Part shown: positions 34,128 to 46,153 of the stretch, one piece after another
Numbering within the stretch: the first letter of the stretch is position 1
Layout: each line of letters begins with the position of its first letter
Assembly: GCA_040143965.1 (NCBI GenBank)
Contig: JASJQH010006888.1
Location: forward strand, 1 to 54,214
DNA from: Basidiobolus ranarum
Lineage: Eukaryota; Basidiobolomycota; Basidiobolomycetes; Basidiobolales
DNA length: 54,214 nucleotides
Reading direction: 5' to 3'
Program-made: the position numbers and the translations under genes
The notes under the pieces: generated by a model
Seen by the model: only the letters and a program-made list of their open reading frames with translations
Databases searched by the model: none
What the model was told of the DNA's origin: nothing

Positions 34128-34439
34128 ATGTCTGACGATAAAAGTGCAGAAAAAAAACACGAAGAATACTTAGAAGAGATAAAAGCTTCTCGTGCAAAAG
34201 AAGAACTTCCTCCTCCCTCTTATGAAGTACCTGACGCATGCGGAATGACCGAAGCTGCTCGTAAAAAGCACCAAGAACATCTTGAGGAGCTTGCTGCGAA
34301 TAGGGGTAACGTCGAATCACCTTTACCTTCATACTACGACGAACCTGGCCCTTCTCATTCTCAAAACTCCTCTCAACCTGAAGAGGATTTACCTCCTCCA
34401 GACTATGCGCCACCCGAAACCAACCAGAAAACCGGGTAA
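34128..34439 (+). CDS. PPxY-motif miniprotein with internal duplication
   Basis: Intronless, 103 residues, highly charged and disordered. It consists of two related halves: 'KKHEEYLEEIKASRAKEEL' followed by 'PPPSYEVP', then 'KKHQEHLEELAANRGNVES' followed by 'PLPSYYDEP'. A third motif, 'LPPPDYAPPE', closes it. Two strict PPxY motifs (PPSY, PPDY) and one LPxY are ligands for WW domains, typically of Nedd4/Rsp5 ubiquitin ligases. No family is recognised. The short Lys-Glu helix before each motif suggests a duplicated helix plus PY module. It may be an adaptor or regulator of a WW-domain ligase (inference). Confidence 0.7.
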   Translation: MSDDKSAEKKHEEYLEEIKASRAKEELPPPSYEVPDACGMTEAARKKHQEHLEELAANRGNVESPLPSYYDEPGPSHSQNSSQPEEDLPPPDYAPPETNQKTG

Positions 34440-35351
34440 AGTGTATCCAGATTCCAAGAGAGTTTAAACACTTGAACTACTGACGGTATTGGATATTTCA
34501 TTGTTGTTTAATGTACCTTTATTATCACTTTCAATCTTTCTCAACTTCGTTGGTACTTGGACAAATTTGCCTTCAATTACATACTGTGATCCATGGTATT
34601 ATGATCAATTAAACATGAGCAATATCAAAGAAATAGCCGAAATGGCTACCTTAAACCTGTATCTAAGCTATGTATTATGATGATGAGGATTGAGTAGTTT
34701 TTGAAGGTGGATGAAAATTCCATCTATGTTACTGTTGAATAGGAATCCAAGGATCTCTTTCATAACAAACGAAAGGCATTCAAAGACTGCTAACAAGCAC
34801 AATCGCACTGTGTAAGAAATTAATAATAAAAATATCACGTTGTTCCTATCTTTAGCAATCTGGTTTGGTGGAGATCATTCATGTGCTATATTTGGTGTGA
34901 CATTTTGTGACATATCACATTGATGAAAGCCAGTCTCTCTGCATTTAAATACTTTCCAATATTCAGGGCGGGGTGTCATGGAGTTTATTAGAAAAATATA
35001 CATGTTCGCCTGGCGGTTGATTAGAAGAATATACATGGGGATTGGTTTTTACTTTTTAATCTATTTTTTTCAATTATACCTCATCCTCATGCTAGCAATC
35101 GATGGAAAACTGATAAAATTATGCTTAATATTACTAATCATTTACAAAGTGATTTAAAGAGTGATGAGAAAGGTAGGGGAAACAGCGCATGTTGAGGCCA
35201 ACAAAATCGGTGGTTTATAGGTAACTAGTTATTGCTAATCGTTTACCTCACTCCATTTGCTTCGTGTAATGCTGAGTTCGGAAGAAAACGGATTATTCCT
35301 TGGCTTCTATTGATGGTAGAAGTAGAAATCAATATGAGACGTAAGAGGGAC
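34440..35351. other. Intergenic
   Basis: No gene recognised. A short repeat pair ('atacatg...cggttgattagaa') lies near 34990-35040. The frame at 34489-34680 lacks support. Confidence 0.4.
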
Positions 35352-37072
35352 TTATACACGAGTTTTGATTTTGACCATGTTGCTTGGTGATGACTGTATA
35401 TCAGGATGAGTGGCTTTGTTAGGGGTTTTGTTGAAGGAGCCTGGGTTCTTTTTGAGATTACGATTCATATCGGGGTTTGTGCGAGCTGACTGTGGGATGG
35501 AAGGATTGCTAATGGGGGCACGTGACCTCGTTGTTATAGGCCTACTTTGTACATTTGAGGGTTGAGGATTTGTGGAGTTGGATTGTGCGAGCGGAGTACG
35601 AGCTTTTTCATCTCCTTCTTCACACCCTAAAGCCTCTTTCAGTTGTGCTAGTATGCTGTATACAGCCTCACTACCGTTGGCATTTGACGAGGGTAAACCG
35701 TGATTTAGGGCTTTGATTTTGGAGGCTCTTTTATCGGTGAGATCCCATATTTGATTAATCAGCTCTTTAATTTGTCGCTCATCTACGTTGGTTTGTGTGC
35801 TGCTATCAGTGAGATCTGCAGGCTCCGTTTGACATCCAATCTCTTCGCTGTCAAAAGGCTCCTTGGATGAGTTGAGGATAGAGTCTTTATTATCATTTAG
35901 CTCATGCTCCTCCTCAATGTCACTCAGATTTCTAGATACCGAATCATATGATTCCTCTAGAGCACCATAGGACTCATCAAGATTTTCTTCTGGAGTATAT
36001 TATAAAGATATGTCAGATAATCAAGGAATTTCTGAATGCTTGGATAGGAATGGAAAAGTATAAAGAAATGTACCAGATTTAAATGTAGTCAGTACTTTGC
36101 CACCATTGACTTGGGTTTTGTATTCTAAAGATCTTTTGGCATCGGAGATTAGAGAGTCTACCATAGAGCAGACACGAGCAAATCCTTGATCGTTGGCAAG
36201 GTCAATGTTGTTATCATCTTCTTCATCTGACGACAAAGTGATATCCTAAAATTAGATACATGTTAATATCTGATAAAGAATCGGGGATTTAACAATACTA
36301 CCTCCCAGTTCGGTAGAGGAATGTCGTGTGGTGCAAGATCCTGTGATCCACCTCTATAGATGACAGAATATGAATGTTAACCATCTGAGTGGTAACGGTA
36401 GCCGTAATATATACGTAAAATAGCTCCTACCTGGTGCCATTCTTCTCCAACTGTTCAATATGCGCAGTCTGCTTTTTTATCGTAGATTCAAGTGAAGCGT
36501 TGATAGACAAGAGTGAATTATTGGAAATCTCCAAGTCCATAATCTTAAGAAAGTAAATATGAGAGACTGCGAGATATATATGTATTCAACAGGTAAAGTC
36601 AAAAAACCTTTCGATTTGTACGGGCCTCTTTAGCCTCAAGATCCTCAGATTGCCCTCTATGCGGGATAGAAGAATAGCGAGACATGGACAGAGGACGAGC
36701 TCGTCTGTTGACATCCGTTTTGACACTCAGAACGCTGGCTTTATTGCTAGAGTCTGAGGAATCAGAGCCAAAACCATCATCAGACCTAGTTTTATTTGGA
36801 CTAGAAGAATAAAATCCTAACTCGGATTTTGCGTATCCTGCAGGAGGAAACTTCCTTGATGTTGGACTAAACAAACCATCATCACCAGGACGTAAAATTA
36901 TGGGACCATTTTTAGGTAGTCGACCAGGTGTATTTAAAGTAACTCGGGCAGTTGGTTGATCTTCCATAAGATTCCGTACTTTAGAAGGAGTAGAAGTAGC
37001 TTGAGGGGGTTTGGTGCCCTTTAAATTAGGAAAGCCTTGCATGCTTGTCATGATGCTCGAATCTTTTCCCAT
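35352..37072 (-). CDS. Coiled-coil, disordered protein (five exons), unknown
   Basis: Exons 37072-36608, 36543-36431, 36353-36302, 36245-36074 and 35989-35352 keep phase and give 479 residues. The N-terminal 155 residues are Ser/Pro-rich and basic ('GRLPKNGPIILRPGDDGLF', 'RRARPLSMSRYSSIPHRG'). A short coiled coil follows ('MDLEISNNSLLSINASLES' to 'HIEQLEKNG'), then an acidic patch ('SSDEEDDNNIDL'), a helical segment ('CSMVDSLISDAKRSLEY'), and a long acidic then basic tail ending 'NMVKIKTRV'. The 'DLEISNNSLLSINASLE' motif looks family-like and recalls fungal microtubule or septum-associated coiled-coil proteins, but I cannot name it. Confidence 0.7.
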
Positions 37073-38180
37073 ACGATTATACTCAGGCGACTTGGTAAAT
37101 AGCAAAAGGATTCGAGTTGTAAAGTACTAAATGAATGTATGTAATTTGGTGGTTTACAATAATTCACCACTGAATAAAGAAATTAACTAAATAAAGTTAT
37201 AAAATACAACTACGAACGATATTCAATCAGAATATCGAACAAATAGGAACAAGATAAACAACAGACTTTTCCGTTATAAAATAGGTGGAAAAGGAGGCTA
37301 CACTGGGGCGAAGGTTGTGAAGGGAAGTAAAAGGGGAAAATGATAACACAAATTCCGAAATTATCAAATTAAACTCAAGCCAAATACGAGACAGAATACA
37401 TTATGAGCTGGAGCTTAAAATATAAAGTAATCATAAACACGAATTCAGGCTTGTCCCAAATTCAAGCAGACTAATTTTAAGAATACCTTGGCTCTTAAAT
37501 CGGTCGTTTATTATGTTTATATTGTTGTCGACTGTGGCCAGACATATCATTATATGTTTACAAGGAAAGTCTAATTCATAAATCTTAACAATTAAGTGCT
37601 AACAATGGATCTATGCAAACTTGATTAGCTGTTAGCAGTATTGAGTACCTGCTGTTTAATATATATGCGTGGTTGTGGTTGTGGATGTGTGTGTGACTTC
37701 ACCAAATTACCTACAAATTACCCACAAATGACACCCTGGAAGTCAATCTAGATCATTCGGAGAATATAGGTTCCCGCTAAGGTTTCACGCAGTTCAATAG
37801 TTCTTGCACAAATCTTCAATGGATGTATTGTGAACTGCGACTTGGTAACTTCTAGAGTGGTATTTATAAACAAAATTAAAGGTCAGGGTGTATGCTAACT
37901 GATCATGTGATTCGTGTATTTCTATTTAATGTAAATGGCTCTACAATGGAAGTTTGTACGATATTACAACTAAATCAACTTAATCCTACCAAAATTCAAT
38001 TACTTGTTTATCAGAGTGCATAAGTCAGCCATTTAGATGATTTTATTTAAACTACATTCAAAGTCATGTATCATTTTTGTTCAGTACAAATTAAACTATT
38101 GCATCTGGCAAATGACGCCCGCATAATATTTAAACCACCAGAAGGTGTTTTGAAACTCCTCGCAACTTGGTACCACTTCA
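37073..38180. other. Divergent intergenic region
   Basis: Between the coiled-coil gene and MED15. AT-rich with GT-rich patches near 37660-37700. No coding signal seen. Confidence 0.5.
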
Positions 38181-41102
38181 ATGCAGGTAAATCAACAGCA
38201 AGCCATTTCTTCCGAAGATTGGAGAGCTACGTTTCCTTCAGATGAGCGCGCAAAGCTGGTTAAGAATCTGTAAGTCAATATACGCAGTGCGATTACTTTG
38301 GCGAACATTTTTTGATTCGATCTAATCACTTTCACCTACTTTTTGATTCTCATAAAATCATTTAGTGCTATGCATTTGAAAATGCTCTCCCCAAATCTCC
38401 CACAAGAGCAAATTATTAAAGTAGCAACTACTTTTGAGGCGTTCATTTTCACTAAGATGGCAACCAAGGTTATTATTTTTTTCTGTACATTCCAGATAAG
38501 AAATGTCTCTTACTTCTCCAATATATTTTATCCTACCGTTGCAGCAAGACTATCTGAGAGCATATGGGAAAAAATTTTATCAGATAAAATCTCAGATTCA
38601 AGCTGCGCAAGGTCGGTATTTCCCCCCTTTGTATTTAAAGAAAGCAAAATCTCAAACTGATATCTTAATCTGTTCAGCTAATAATGGAAATGGTGGAGCT
38701 CAGATGGCTACTAGTGATGGTGGTATGTAATTTTCACCGATCTGTAGTAACCATTATATTTATTGAGAATTTTCGTAGTCAATTCAAACAGTGGCAACGA
38801 TTACACCAACTCACCACAAGTATCGCATACTGGCTTACCAAACCAAACTTCTCCTCAACAACAACAAGCAACACTTCAAAATCAAGCGCAAGTTGCTTCT
38901 CCACAGGCGAGTGCTCAACAGAATTTACAAGGACTTGTCAATCAACAAGCTCAGTTGAATATGCAAGCACATACATCTCCACAACAAGCTCAAGCCAACC
39001 TTCAATCACCACGCGTGAATCTTATGAATTTGAACGCTGGCGGTGGTTTACCACAACAGGCCAGACCACAGGTGAATGCTCAAGGAAGACCTTTACAAGC
39101 AAACACTGCTAGTGATATGGCTCGAAAACACGCGTTGGCCTCGATGTTGAAAAACATAAATCCCAGCAATTTATCACCTGCTCAAATTGCTATATTAAAG
39201 CAGCGTTTAGCTGCTGGTCAATTCAATCCGACTGGACAAGCATCACAAACTCAAATCCCAGGCACTGGACAAAATCCTGTAAACATTGCCGCAGATAATA
39301 ATATTTTACAACAAGCACAAGCAGCGCAAGCGGCTCAGGCAGCACAGCAAAATCAACAACAATCCCCTCAATTAACTCGCTTAGGGCAGATGGCAATGCT
39401 TAATCCACAAGTTATGTTACAGAAACAGATGTTGCAAAGACAGCAAAAGCAGCATATTCAACAGCAACTTCAACAACAAGCACAGCAACAACATCTTCAG
39501 CAACAAGCACAACAACTCCAGCAATCGGTTAATCAATCTCAAGCAAGACCTCAAAATTCTCAAATGCCCCTCGGAGCCCGTCCTTCGAATATAAATCAAC
39601 AATCTGACTCCAGAGCTCAAAATATTATCGATGTATCAAGCTCACCCAATATACCAGCAGTTGAAGTTGGAGGAGGAGCAAAACCGATGACACCGTTACA
39701 GCACGGCGCTGCGGTTAATACTGTGGCCGGTATTAGCAGACAGCTATTAGCAGGGAGAGGTTAGTAATATTTCTAGTTTGCCATCCTGCCACTTTTGCTA
39801 AATCATCACCTCTTATTCAGTAAAAACTTCGCCAATAGAGGGATTAACTGATGAAGAGAAACGGCAGATCCGTGAGCAGGTAATTCAATGTTGTAGAGTC
39901 TTACAAAGTCGAAGACTTCCCAAGTATTTTACGTGTATATTGATCAGTTTGAATTTTACATTTAGATGGAACAAATGACACCTATGTTTCAGAAATTAGA
40001 CCAACTTTTGCCTCTGTTCTTCCATCTCACCTCAAGCCCGGAGGCGACAAAAAGATTAATGATGATGGTAGATTTGTCTAGTACTTCATGTATATCTTCT
40101 TGATATTAAATTTGAAATCGCAGAAATTACTATTTCAAGATCAACTTGATGCACTGCCCAAAGGACAATATGTCATATCTCCAACCAACCTTAAAAAACT
40201 TCGAGAACAATTTCAACGATACTTTATGTTTGTACGTACGCAAATGGCTGCTGCAAGCAATGCACCTCAAACTAATGCTCAGTCACTGGGTACCAATCCA
40301 GCTATTCCTGGGCAGAATGCTAGGCCTCAAGTATGCATCTAGCGCTTTTCTAATATTAACTATCTTATCGCTAATACTGTATTTCAATATCAGGCCACCC
40401 AACCTACAGCCCCGATCGCAATCAATAATGCTGACTCTTCAGCCGCCCAATCTGATCCCAACTCTTTGAAGCATCCTCTAACTACGGCTGACTTGAGACT
40501 ACCTCCTACCAAGCGTAAGTCACCTCAAATACCATCCGGAGCCTTTCCCGGTACTCAAGGTGCTGGTTCAGTTAGACCTCAAGGGCCCAACGATATTGCT
40601 ATGCGTCCAGATTTACAAGGGAAAACCCCACAAGCCATTGCTATGGCTCAGCAACGACAACAACTCCAAAGATTACAGCAACAACAAAAGATTCTGCAAG
40701 CTCAAAAGATGCAACAAGGACAAATGCAATCTTCGTTAGCTCTGCAGAATGCAACTAATGTACAAAAAGAAGCTCAAGAGGAACCAGCTCCAGTTGAAAT
40801 TGATCCTTTAAATTATGTAACAAGTATATTAGATAATTTAAAATCAGGTAGAATACAAGTCCCACATCTCATCATCACTATTTATGTATTAACCGCCTTT
40901 TTTCGGTGAAGATTCGGAGTTCCCTCATATCATCAAAAACGCACTTTCATCTGTAGTTGCACGCCGATCTGGCATGGATTTGTTTGATCCATATATTGGT
41001 GGATGGTCAGAAGAACGTAGCAAACCGGATACTGACTCTAAAGATGTTGATGAAAAATACTCACAAATATCATCGACCTGGACTAAGACACTGAGCGTTT
41101 GA
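38181..41102 (+). CDS. MED15: Mediator subunit 15 (Gal11-type)
   Basis: About nine exons. The N terminus is a KIX domain: 'SEDWRATFPSDERAKLVKNL', 'AMHLKMLSPNLPQEQIIKVA' and 'FEAFIFTKMATKQDYLRAYG'. This is followed by long Gln-rich stretches (polyQ peaks at about 39415-39530 and 40650-40720), then 'LTDEEKRQIREQ' and 'MEQMTPMFQKLDQLLPLFFH', and a C-terminal conserved region ending 'SSTWTKTLSV'. MED15 sits in the Mediator tail and its KIX domain binds transcriptional activators. The ATG at 38181 starts 11 codons before the conserved Trp of KIX. Splice phases are consistent in the exons I checked. The Gln tracts are CAA/CAG mixed, so not a pure microsatellite. Confidence 0.9.
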
Positions 41103-41898
41103 GTTACAGATATGTCCTTCGTTCAAATCTACCCAAGACTCGTATGAGATAAAGAAGTAAAAGGTAGGCCTACCTCCTTTGCATCATTTTACTTCCTATA
41201 GACTTTAATCTCTTTCTCCAAGAGCTTCTTGAATGTTGTGAACTAGCCACTATATATAAATATCTATGTAGACGTGATTTACATGGTATAGGTGTACTTA
41301 ATAAAAAAACCGATTGTATTTGTATAACATATTGAGCCACTATCTCTCTCCGCTTCATCAGATGCTATCTTTAGCATCAAGAGAGAAAGGTCTACGCGAT
41401 CGATATGATTTCAATCTTTGTTGTTTGCCAATTCGAAGTATTACGTTACCTCAATCATTAACCAAAAACACGTTGAAACTGGTTCTATAGAATACAAAGA
41501 CATGATATTAACTTAGTTGCAACTTTACTGCCTCAATAGGGATATGACGATGTCATTTTTTGGTCGGCAAATCATGTATTCACCAAAACAAGAAAAACCA
41601 TATTTACTTTTTGAAAATCTATATGACGCGAAATGGTTAAAAATGTCCATGAAATCATAAATGTTCGGATTGCACTAGAAGAACGTTTTCATCAACGACT
41701 ACTTTGGAATGTGAGTGTAGACACCAGGGACTATTTTGGAAAGGCAGATTGAGGGTGGAGTTTGATGAATCATAGTTCGTTGCTGCTTTTACCGAAACCT
41801 AAAATTCCTGATTAATTCGGATTAGGCCCATGGAAATCGCTAGTTATTTAAATGAATAATTTCTCTCCACACAAAGTTCCACTTCTAAATCTTTATCC
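41103..41898. other. Intergenic
   Basis: 3' flank of MED15 and promoter of the membrane PPxY protein, which has a TATA-like TATTTAAA at 41845-41852, 47-54 bases before its start codon. Nothing else recognised. Confidence 0.45.
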
Positions 41899-42496
41899 AT
41901 GTCGAGCTTCCAGAATCACTGCTTCATGTTCAGTGTACTTCTCACCATTGGAATACTATATTGTATATCCATTGGGCTGAGCATCGGCATCAGTACAACC
42001 CAGTCACAAGAGGGTAATTATTTGTTAGTGAAACCTCGTTCAGCGTTGATGTTAACCATTCCAATTAACAGGTTCAGGTTATACACCAGGTCTGATAGTG
42101 ATTATGGTTGTCTCTATAATCGGAGCTTTGATTATCTTTGGAGGACTTGTAAGATATACATATAAGAGCTGTCACTTGCATAGAAGAAATTCTCAGTACC
42201 AACGCCGCACTATCGAAGCTTTGAATTCGGCTGTATTGAATCCTTGCGATATGTCACAATTCAGAGAACCCATTCCAGCATACAGCCCACCAGGAAGTGT
42301 ACCAATTCTTTCCAATAGATTGGTACAAGCAATTACAAATAATGCTTATAGACGGGGACTCTCACCAATTCACCTTGAATCAGGTTCAAGAACTACCATA
42401 CCACCGCCGCAATTGTATCCTGATGATCATTGGATTCAGACACCTCCGCCCATTTACGAAAGAACACATTATTTCGAATGTACGTCGCAATCATGA
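41899..42496 (+). CDS. Single-pass membrane protein with PPxY tail
   Basis: Two exons (41899-42013 and 42072-42496) give 179 residues. A hydrophobic N terminus ('FMFSVLLTIGILYCISIGL') serves as signal peptide or first anchor. A short lumenal segment follows, then a membrane helix ('GLIVIMVVSIIGALIIFGGL'), then a cytosolic tail of about 115 residues starting 'RYTYKSCHLHRRN'. The tail is Pro/Tyr-rich: 'EPIPAYSPPG', 'IPPPQLYP' and 'TPPPIYERTHYF', the last containing a strict PPxY (PPIY). That design resembles membrane adaptors which recruit Rsp5/Nedd4 ligases (Bsd2/Ndfip-like in concept, not in sequence). Family not recognised. Confidence 0.7.
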
Positions 42497-42980
42497 TTGT
42501 TAGATTAATTTTAGATCGATCAATATTCGACATAATGAGATAGTTGTATATACTTGACTAATAAACCTATTTCTAAACTAAATTGAACGCAAAATTAAGC
42601 TAGTGCCTTCACTGTATATTCTTATTAGTGGAATCAAGATAAATCTAACTCAATCCCATTACACTGCTCATTTATATTGAAGAAACATATAATCAAATAT
42701 ATATTTTTATTTTGTCAAAGGTTTCCTGATCTCTAGTGATTAAGAGGTGCGATACAATATAATGTGAAGATCCACATTTCCTTATTGAGCTTGTTAGGAG
42801 AAAGAAAATGGGAGGTTTCATTATGAATAAACGGTCTATTTAAGAGAAACAAATAATATAAAGGCGTGGTAATGATCCTTTCTTGCCGCTAACGAAAGAA
42901 CATCTTAATAGGGTGAGAATTCTAAGCTACATGAGTGAAGTGGCAGGGGAGAATGAACACGATAAGGAGAGAACTGGCTC
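42497..42980. other. Intergenic between convergent genes
   Basis: AT-rich 3' flanks of the membrane protein and UTP18. No coding signal. Confidence 0.5.
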
Positions 42981-44807
42981 TTAAGCCACAGGATAATGTC
43001 CCAAACGATACAATAACACCTTGCCCTTGTCGTTACCAACAGCCAAGTAGCCACTCTCTGGAGAGAAGTCAAACGTGTTCACGTAGCTAAGTGGAGTGCC
43101 GTGAGTTGGCCAGTTGTTAAACACTGTCAATGTAGGCATGTGAATTAGACGGAATTGATCTTTCTTAACGCGACTGGAAATGGCCAATATTTGTGAATCG
43201 TGGTTGAATTTCATTCCAGTGACATTAGTGGTCAAGTTCATGATTGACTTCACCGGTTGTGGAGCGTTTTCACCTTGAAGATTGGCCGATTCGTAGATAT
43301 TCACAACACCAGACTGAGAACTAAGAAAAATGAGAGGTTAGTTTGATGGGCCATCGACGTTAAAAAGACATTCAGAAACTTACCCGCAAGCGACGTATCC
43401 AGTGGATGCAGAAATGATACTTGGTCGGTAACCTCCATAGTCAGGGAACTTTCTTGTGCAACGCATGGTCTTCATGTCCCATTGATAGATCTCAGTGTCA
43501 GTACCAATGGAATAGAGGTAACGACCGTCGGCTGACCAATCAATGGATCTCACTTGACCGTTCATCTTCAAGTTGGCTACCCACTGCTTAGTCCTCTGGG
43601 ACACCAACACGATGTATCCCTCACGTCCTTGGAAAGCGATAAATTCGCCATCTGGAGAGATCTTGAATTTCTCCAAAGATTTCTCTTCACGTCCTCTAAT
43701 TCCAGAGATCTTGGTGATCTGTCCAGCCTCAACATCATATGAATAAAAGTATTTACGTCTTCCGGAGAGCAAGATTTGGTTGCCCTCTGGAGTGAAGCCT
43801 GCTTGATGAATAGGTAAATCTTTGAAGTGAACAGATTGAATCTTGTTATTGATTTTGCCGTCAATCTGGAAGAGTCGAAGGGTCTTGTCAAATCCGGCAG
43901 TAAGAAGAACCTGGGCGTTGGGATGGAACTCGACTGACTGGATGACACTCTATTAAGGTAAAAAGTAAAGCTTGATCAAAAGCTATTCGAGTAGACACAG
44001 GTGCATGGATTTCTTACTTGTGAATATCCTTTTTGATTGGCATTACGAAGGCGAGTGATTTCGAGAGCATCGCCAGGTAATACCTGAGTTCTTTGCTTCT
44101 TCAAAAAGCCACTGGTGCTACGGAGAACTTGAAGATCATCATCTTCATCCTCGCTATCTCGAATATCACTATCGGCCCAAGAAGGAGTAGGGTGGATTTT
44201 CTCAAATCTTGATAAAGAGTCATTTGTGAGCTCTTATGGGCAAAAAACGTTTAACTATATACGATAAAACTTACTGTTGGCGAAGTCTTTGCTCGTATTC
44301 CTTTCCAGTCAATATATCTTCCTCCTCAGTAGTTCTTAGTTTACGTAAGGTTCTCTTGCTAGCGACTGAGATTTCAAGTTCTTCATCATCTTCGTCTTCC
44401 CAAGCAACTGAAGATTTGGTTTGCTTTGAAATTTCCTCCTCAGATTCCTCATCACTATCCTCCTGTTCCTCATGAACCGGTCCGCTATCCATGAAAAAGA
44501 GCTGAAGTAGACAAAAAGAAACCAGTATGGTTAGCTAACGTTTAATAAAAATATATTGAAGACAGTTGGTACTGTTAACCTACTTGATCACTTTCAATAG
44601 CTTCTACATTTACAGGTTCTTCGTTGGTTTCTTCCTCACTAGAGCTCTCAACATCGCTCAACTCGTGACCAGCATTCTTCCAAATATCTTCCTCACCTCC
44701 AAATACTAAAGCCTCAAGTTCCAATTCCTCTCTTTCTTTCACTCTTTTCTCCTTCTTCGCAGGACTCTCGCTGGCCAGGCCACGTTTTCTCGACACTTCA
44801 GCACTCA
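42981..44807 (-). CDS. UTP18: U3 snoRNP-associated WD protein UTP18
   Basis: Five exons. The N terminus is acidic and Lys-rich ('MSAEVSRKRGLASESPAKKE', 'LVFGGEEDIWKNAGHE'), continuing 'HPTPSWADSDIRDSEDED' and 'VIQSVEFHPNAQVLLTAGFD', then a WD40 propeller: 'TLRLFQIDGKINNKIQSVHF', 'LLSGRRKYFYSYDVEAG', 'SIDWSADGRYLYSIGTD', 'MKFNHDSQILAISSRVKKD' and 'FSPESGYLAVGNDKGKVLLY'. This is the Utp18 family, part of the UTP-B module of the small-subunit processome; Utp18 also docks Mtr4/exosome through an arch-interacting motif. In the first exon, 'LVFGG' is close to the LFVxD-type motif but not identical. The exon junction at 'ESDQ/LFFMDSG' is in phase. Confidence 0.94.
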
Positions 44808-46071
44808 TTTGTGAAGGGAAAAAAAATAGATAAACCACACTATACGTGAACTTATCGAAGAATATTGGGATTTCGTGACTTCAACCACTACACTAACAAA
44901 ATCATGAATTTTTTTTCTTTTCTTTTTTACTTGAAAAGATCCTCTCATGAAATTCAATTATTTTTTACATCATAACTTTATTTGATCTTCTCATCAAATT
45001 CTGGAAATAATCAAAAAAAATTTCTCTGATAATAACAATTCACTCTACTCGAATTTTTAAAAAATTTAACCCAGGTTTCAGAAAGAAAATATTCAACCAC
45101 TAGCAAATTGATGGGTCTCAAATATACAATACTTGGGACTCTCCTAACCCTAACCCTATCCAAAGATCATTCGCTAGTAATCAACTCTAAAGAGAGAATA
45201 ATGGCATGCCAAACGAATTACTTACTGATTGCAATAATGAGAACTTGTAGCATATATATTGGAAATATTAAAGAACCTCCCATATCTTTATCTTCGAAAT
45301 ATAATTCTAGTACACTAGTTTTCAGTATTTACAGCATAAGTAATTCATTATCTATGCAACAAATTAACTAGGTACATATTTCTTTCAATTCTGAATATCA
45401 CCTATTTCTGTCATCCATTCACAAGTATCTGGAATTATCTATTTTCAAAAAGTTGATAGTTCTTTTCTCTACACGGTACTCTCCAGTAGCGTAAATATCC
45501 AAACTATCATTAATATTTCTATGATTCTTTTGTAAATATATTACCACTAGTGCAAACAGGATTGGAAGCCATGGATGATGATTTATTATTGGATCAATTA
45601 CTTGTCTTAAAACTGGTTACGTTACCGAGTGCTCACTAATGCCGAAAATTTACTATAATCCCTACGTTCATGAACTTTTCCCTATATTATGAATATCAGG
45701 AGAGAGCAGAGAAATGGTTAGATACTTGCCTTTTTGTTACCAGCTGAACACTCAGATTATGAAATCTATTCGAGAGCTCATTCCTGATATCACTAGTCAA
45801 ATAGTGGTCATTTGGGTTAGATGCCATACAAATGTACTCACTGTCTCTAATGTTCAATTTGCTATGAAATTCGTACATGTGATGGAATAATAGTGCGAAA
45901 ATGATGAACTAAAAGTCATTTTGTCTAAGTTTTAGCAATTACAGGCTGTATAGAAAAGAATAAAACTTAGTAGAGTCTGAAGCTATACGTATGGTGATTG
46001 ACAAAGTATTTCGTATCCGAAAATGTTGTGGTTTCTTGTGTGATAATCAAATTTAAAGATCAATTGTGAAT
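44808..46071. other. Intergenic
   Basis: Very AT-rich. It contains a telomere-like tandem motif at 45143-45158. ORF-like stretches at 45108-45371 (+) and 45696-45878 (-) have no family features and I do not accept them. Confidence 0.4.
45143..45158 (-). promoter_or_regulatory. Tandem telobox-like motif
   Basis: CCTAACCCTAACCCTA on the plus strand (TTAGGG units on the minus strand), about 340 bases upstream of the UTP18 start. Role inferred. Confidence 0.4.
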
Positions 46072-46153
46072 GGTGAGATGGCCGAGTGGTCCAAGGCGCT
46101 GCGTTCAGGTCGCAGTCTCTCAGGAGGCGTGGGTTCGAACCCCACTCTCATCA
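46072..46153 (+). tRNA. tRNA-Leu (CAG)
   Basis: 82 bases, folding as a type II tRNA. Acceptor stem GGTGAGA/TCTCATC (one G-T pair), D stem GCC/GGC, anticodon stem CTGCG/CGCAG with loop TTCAGGT giving anticodon CAG, a long variable arm (TCTC...GAGG), and T arm GTGGG-TTCGAAC-CCCAC. A-box TGGCCGAGTGG and B-box GGTTCGAAC are perfect. The discriminator is A, as in leucine tRNAs. A TTTT terminator follows immediately at 46154. No intron. Confidence 0.97.

Noticed and set aside
39417-39620. Minus-strand Leu-rich ORF opposite MED15
   Set aside because: Complement of the polyglutamine tract.
45108-45371. Plus-strand ORF with hydrophobic start
   Set aside because: Contains telomere-like repeats, AT-rich codons and no family; its apparent signal is 'LTLTL' from CTAACC repeats.
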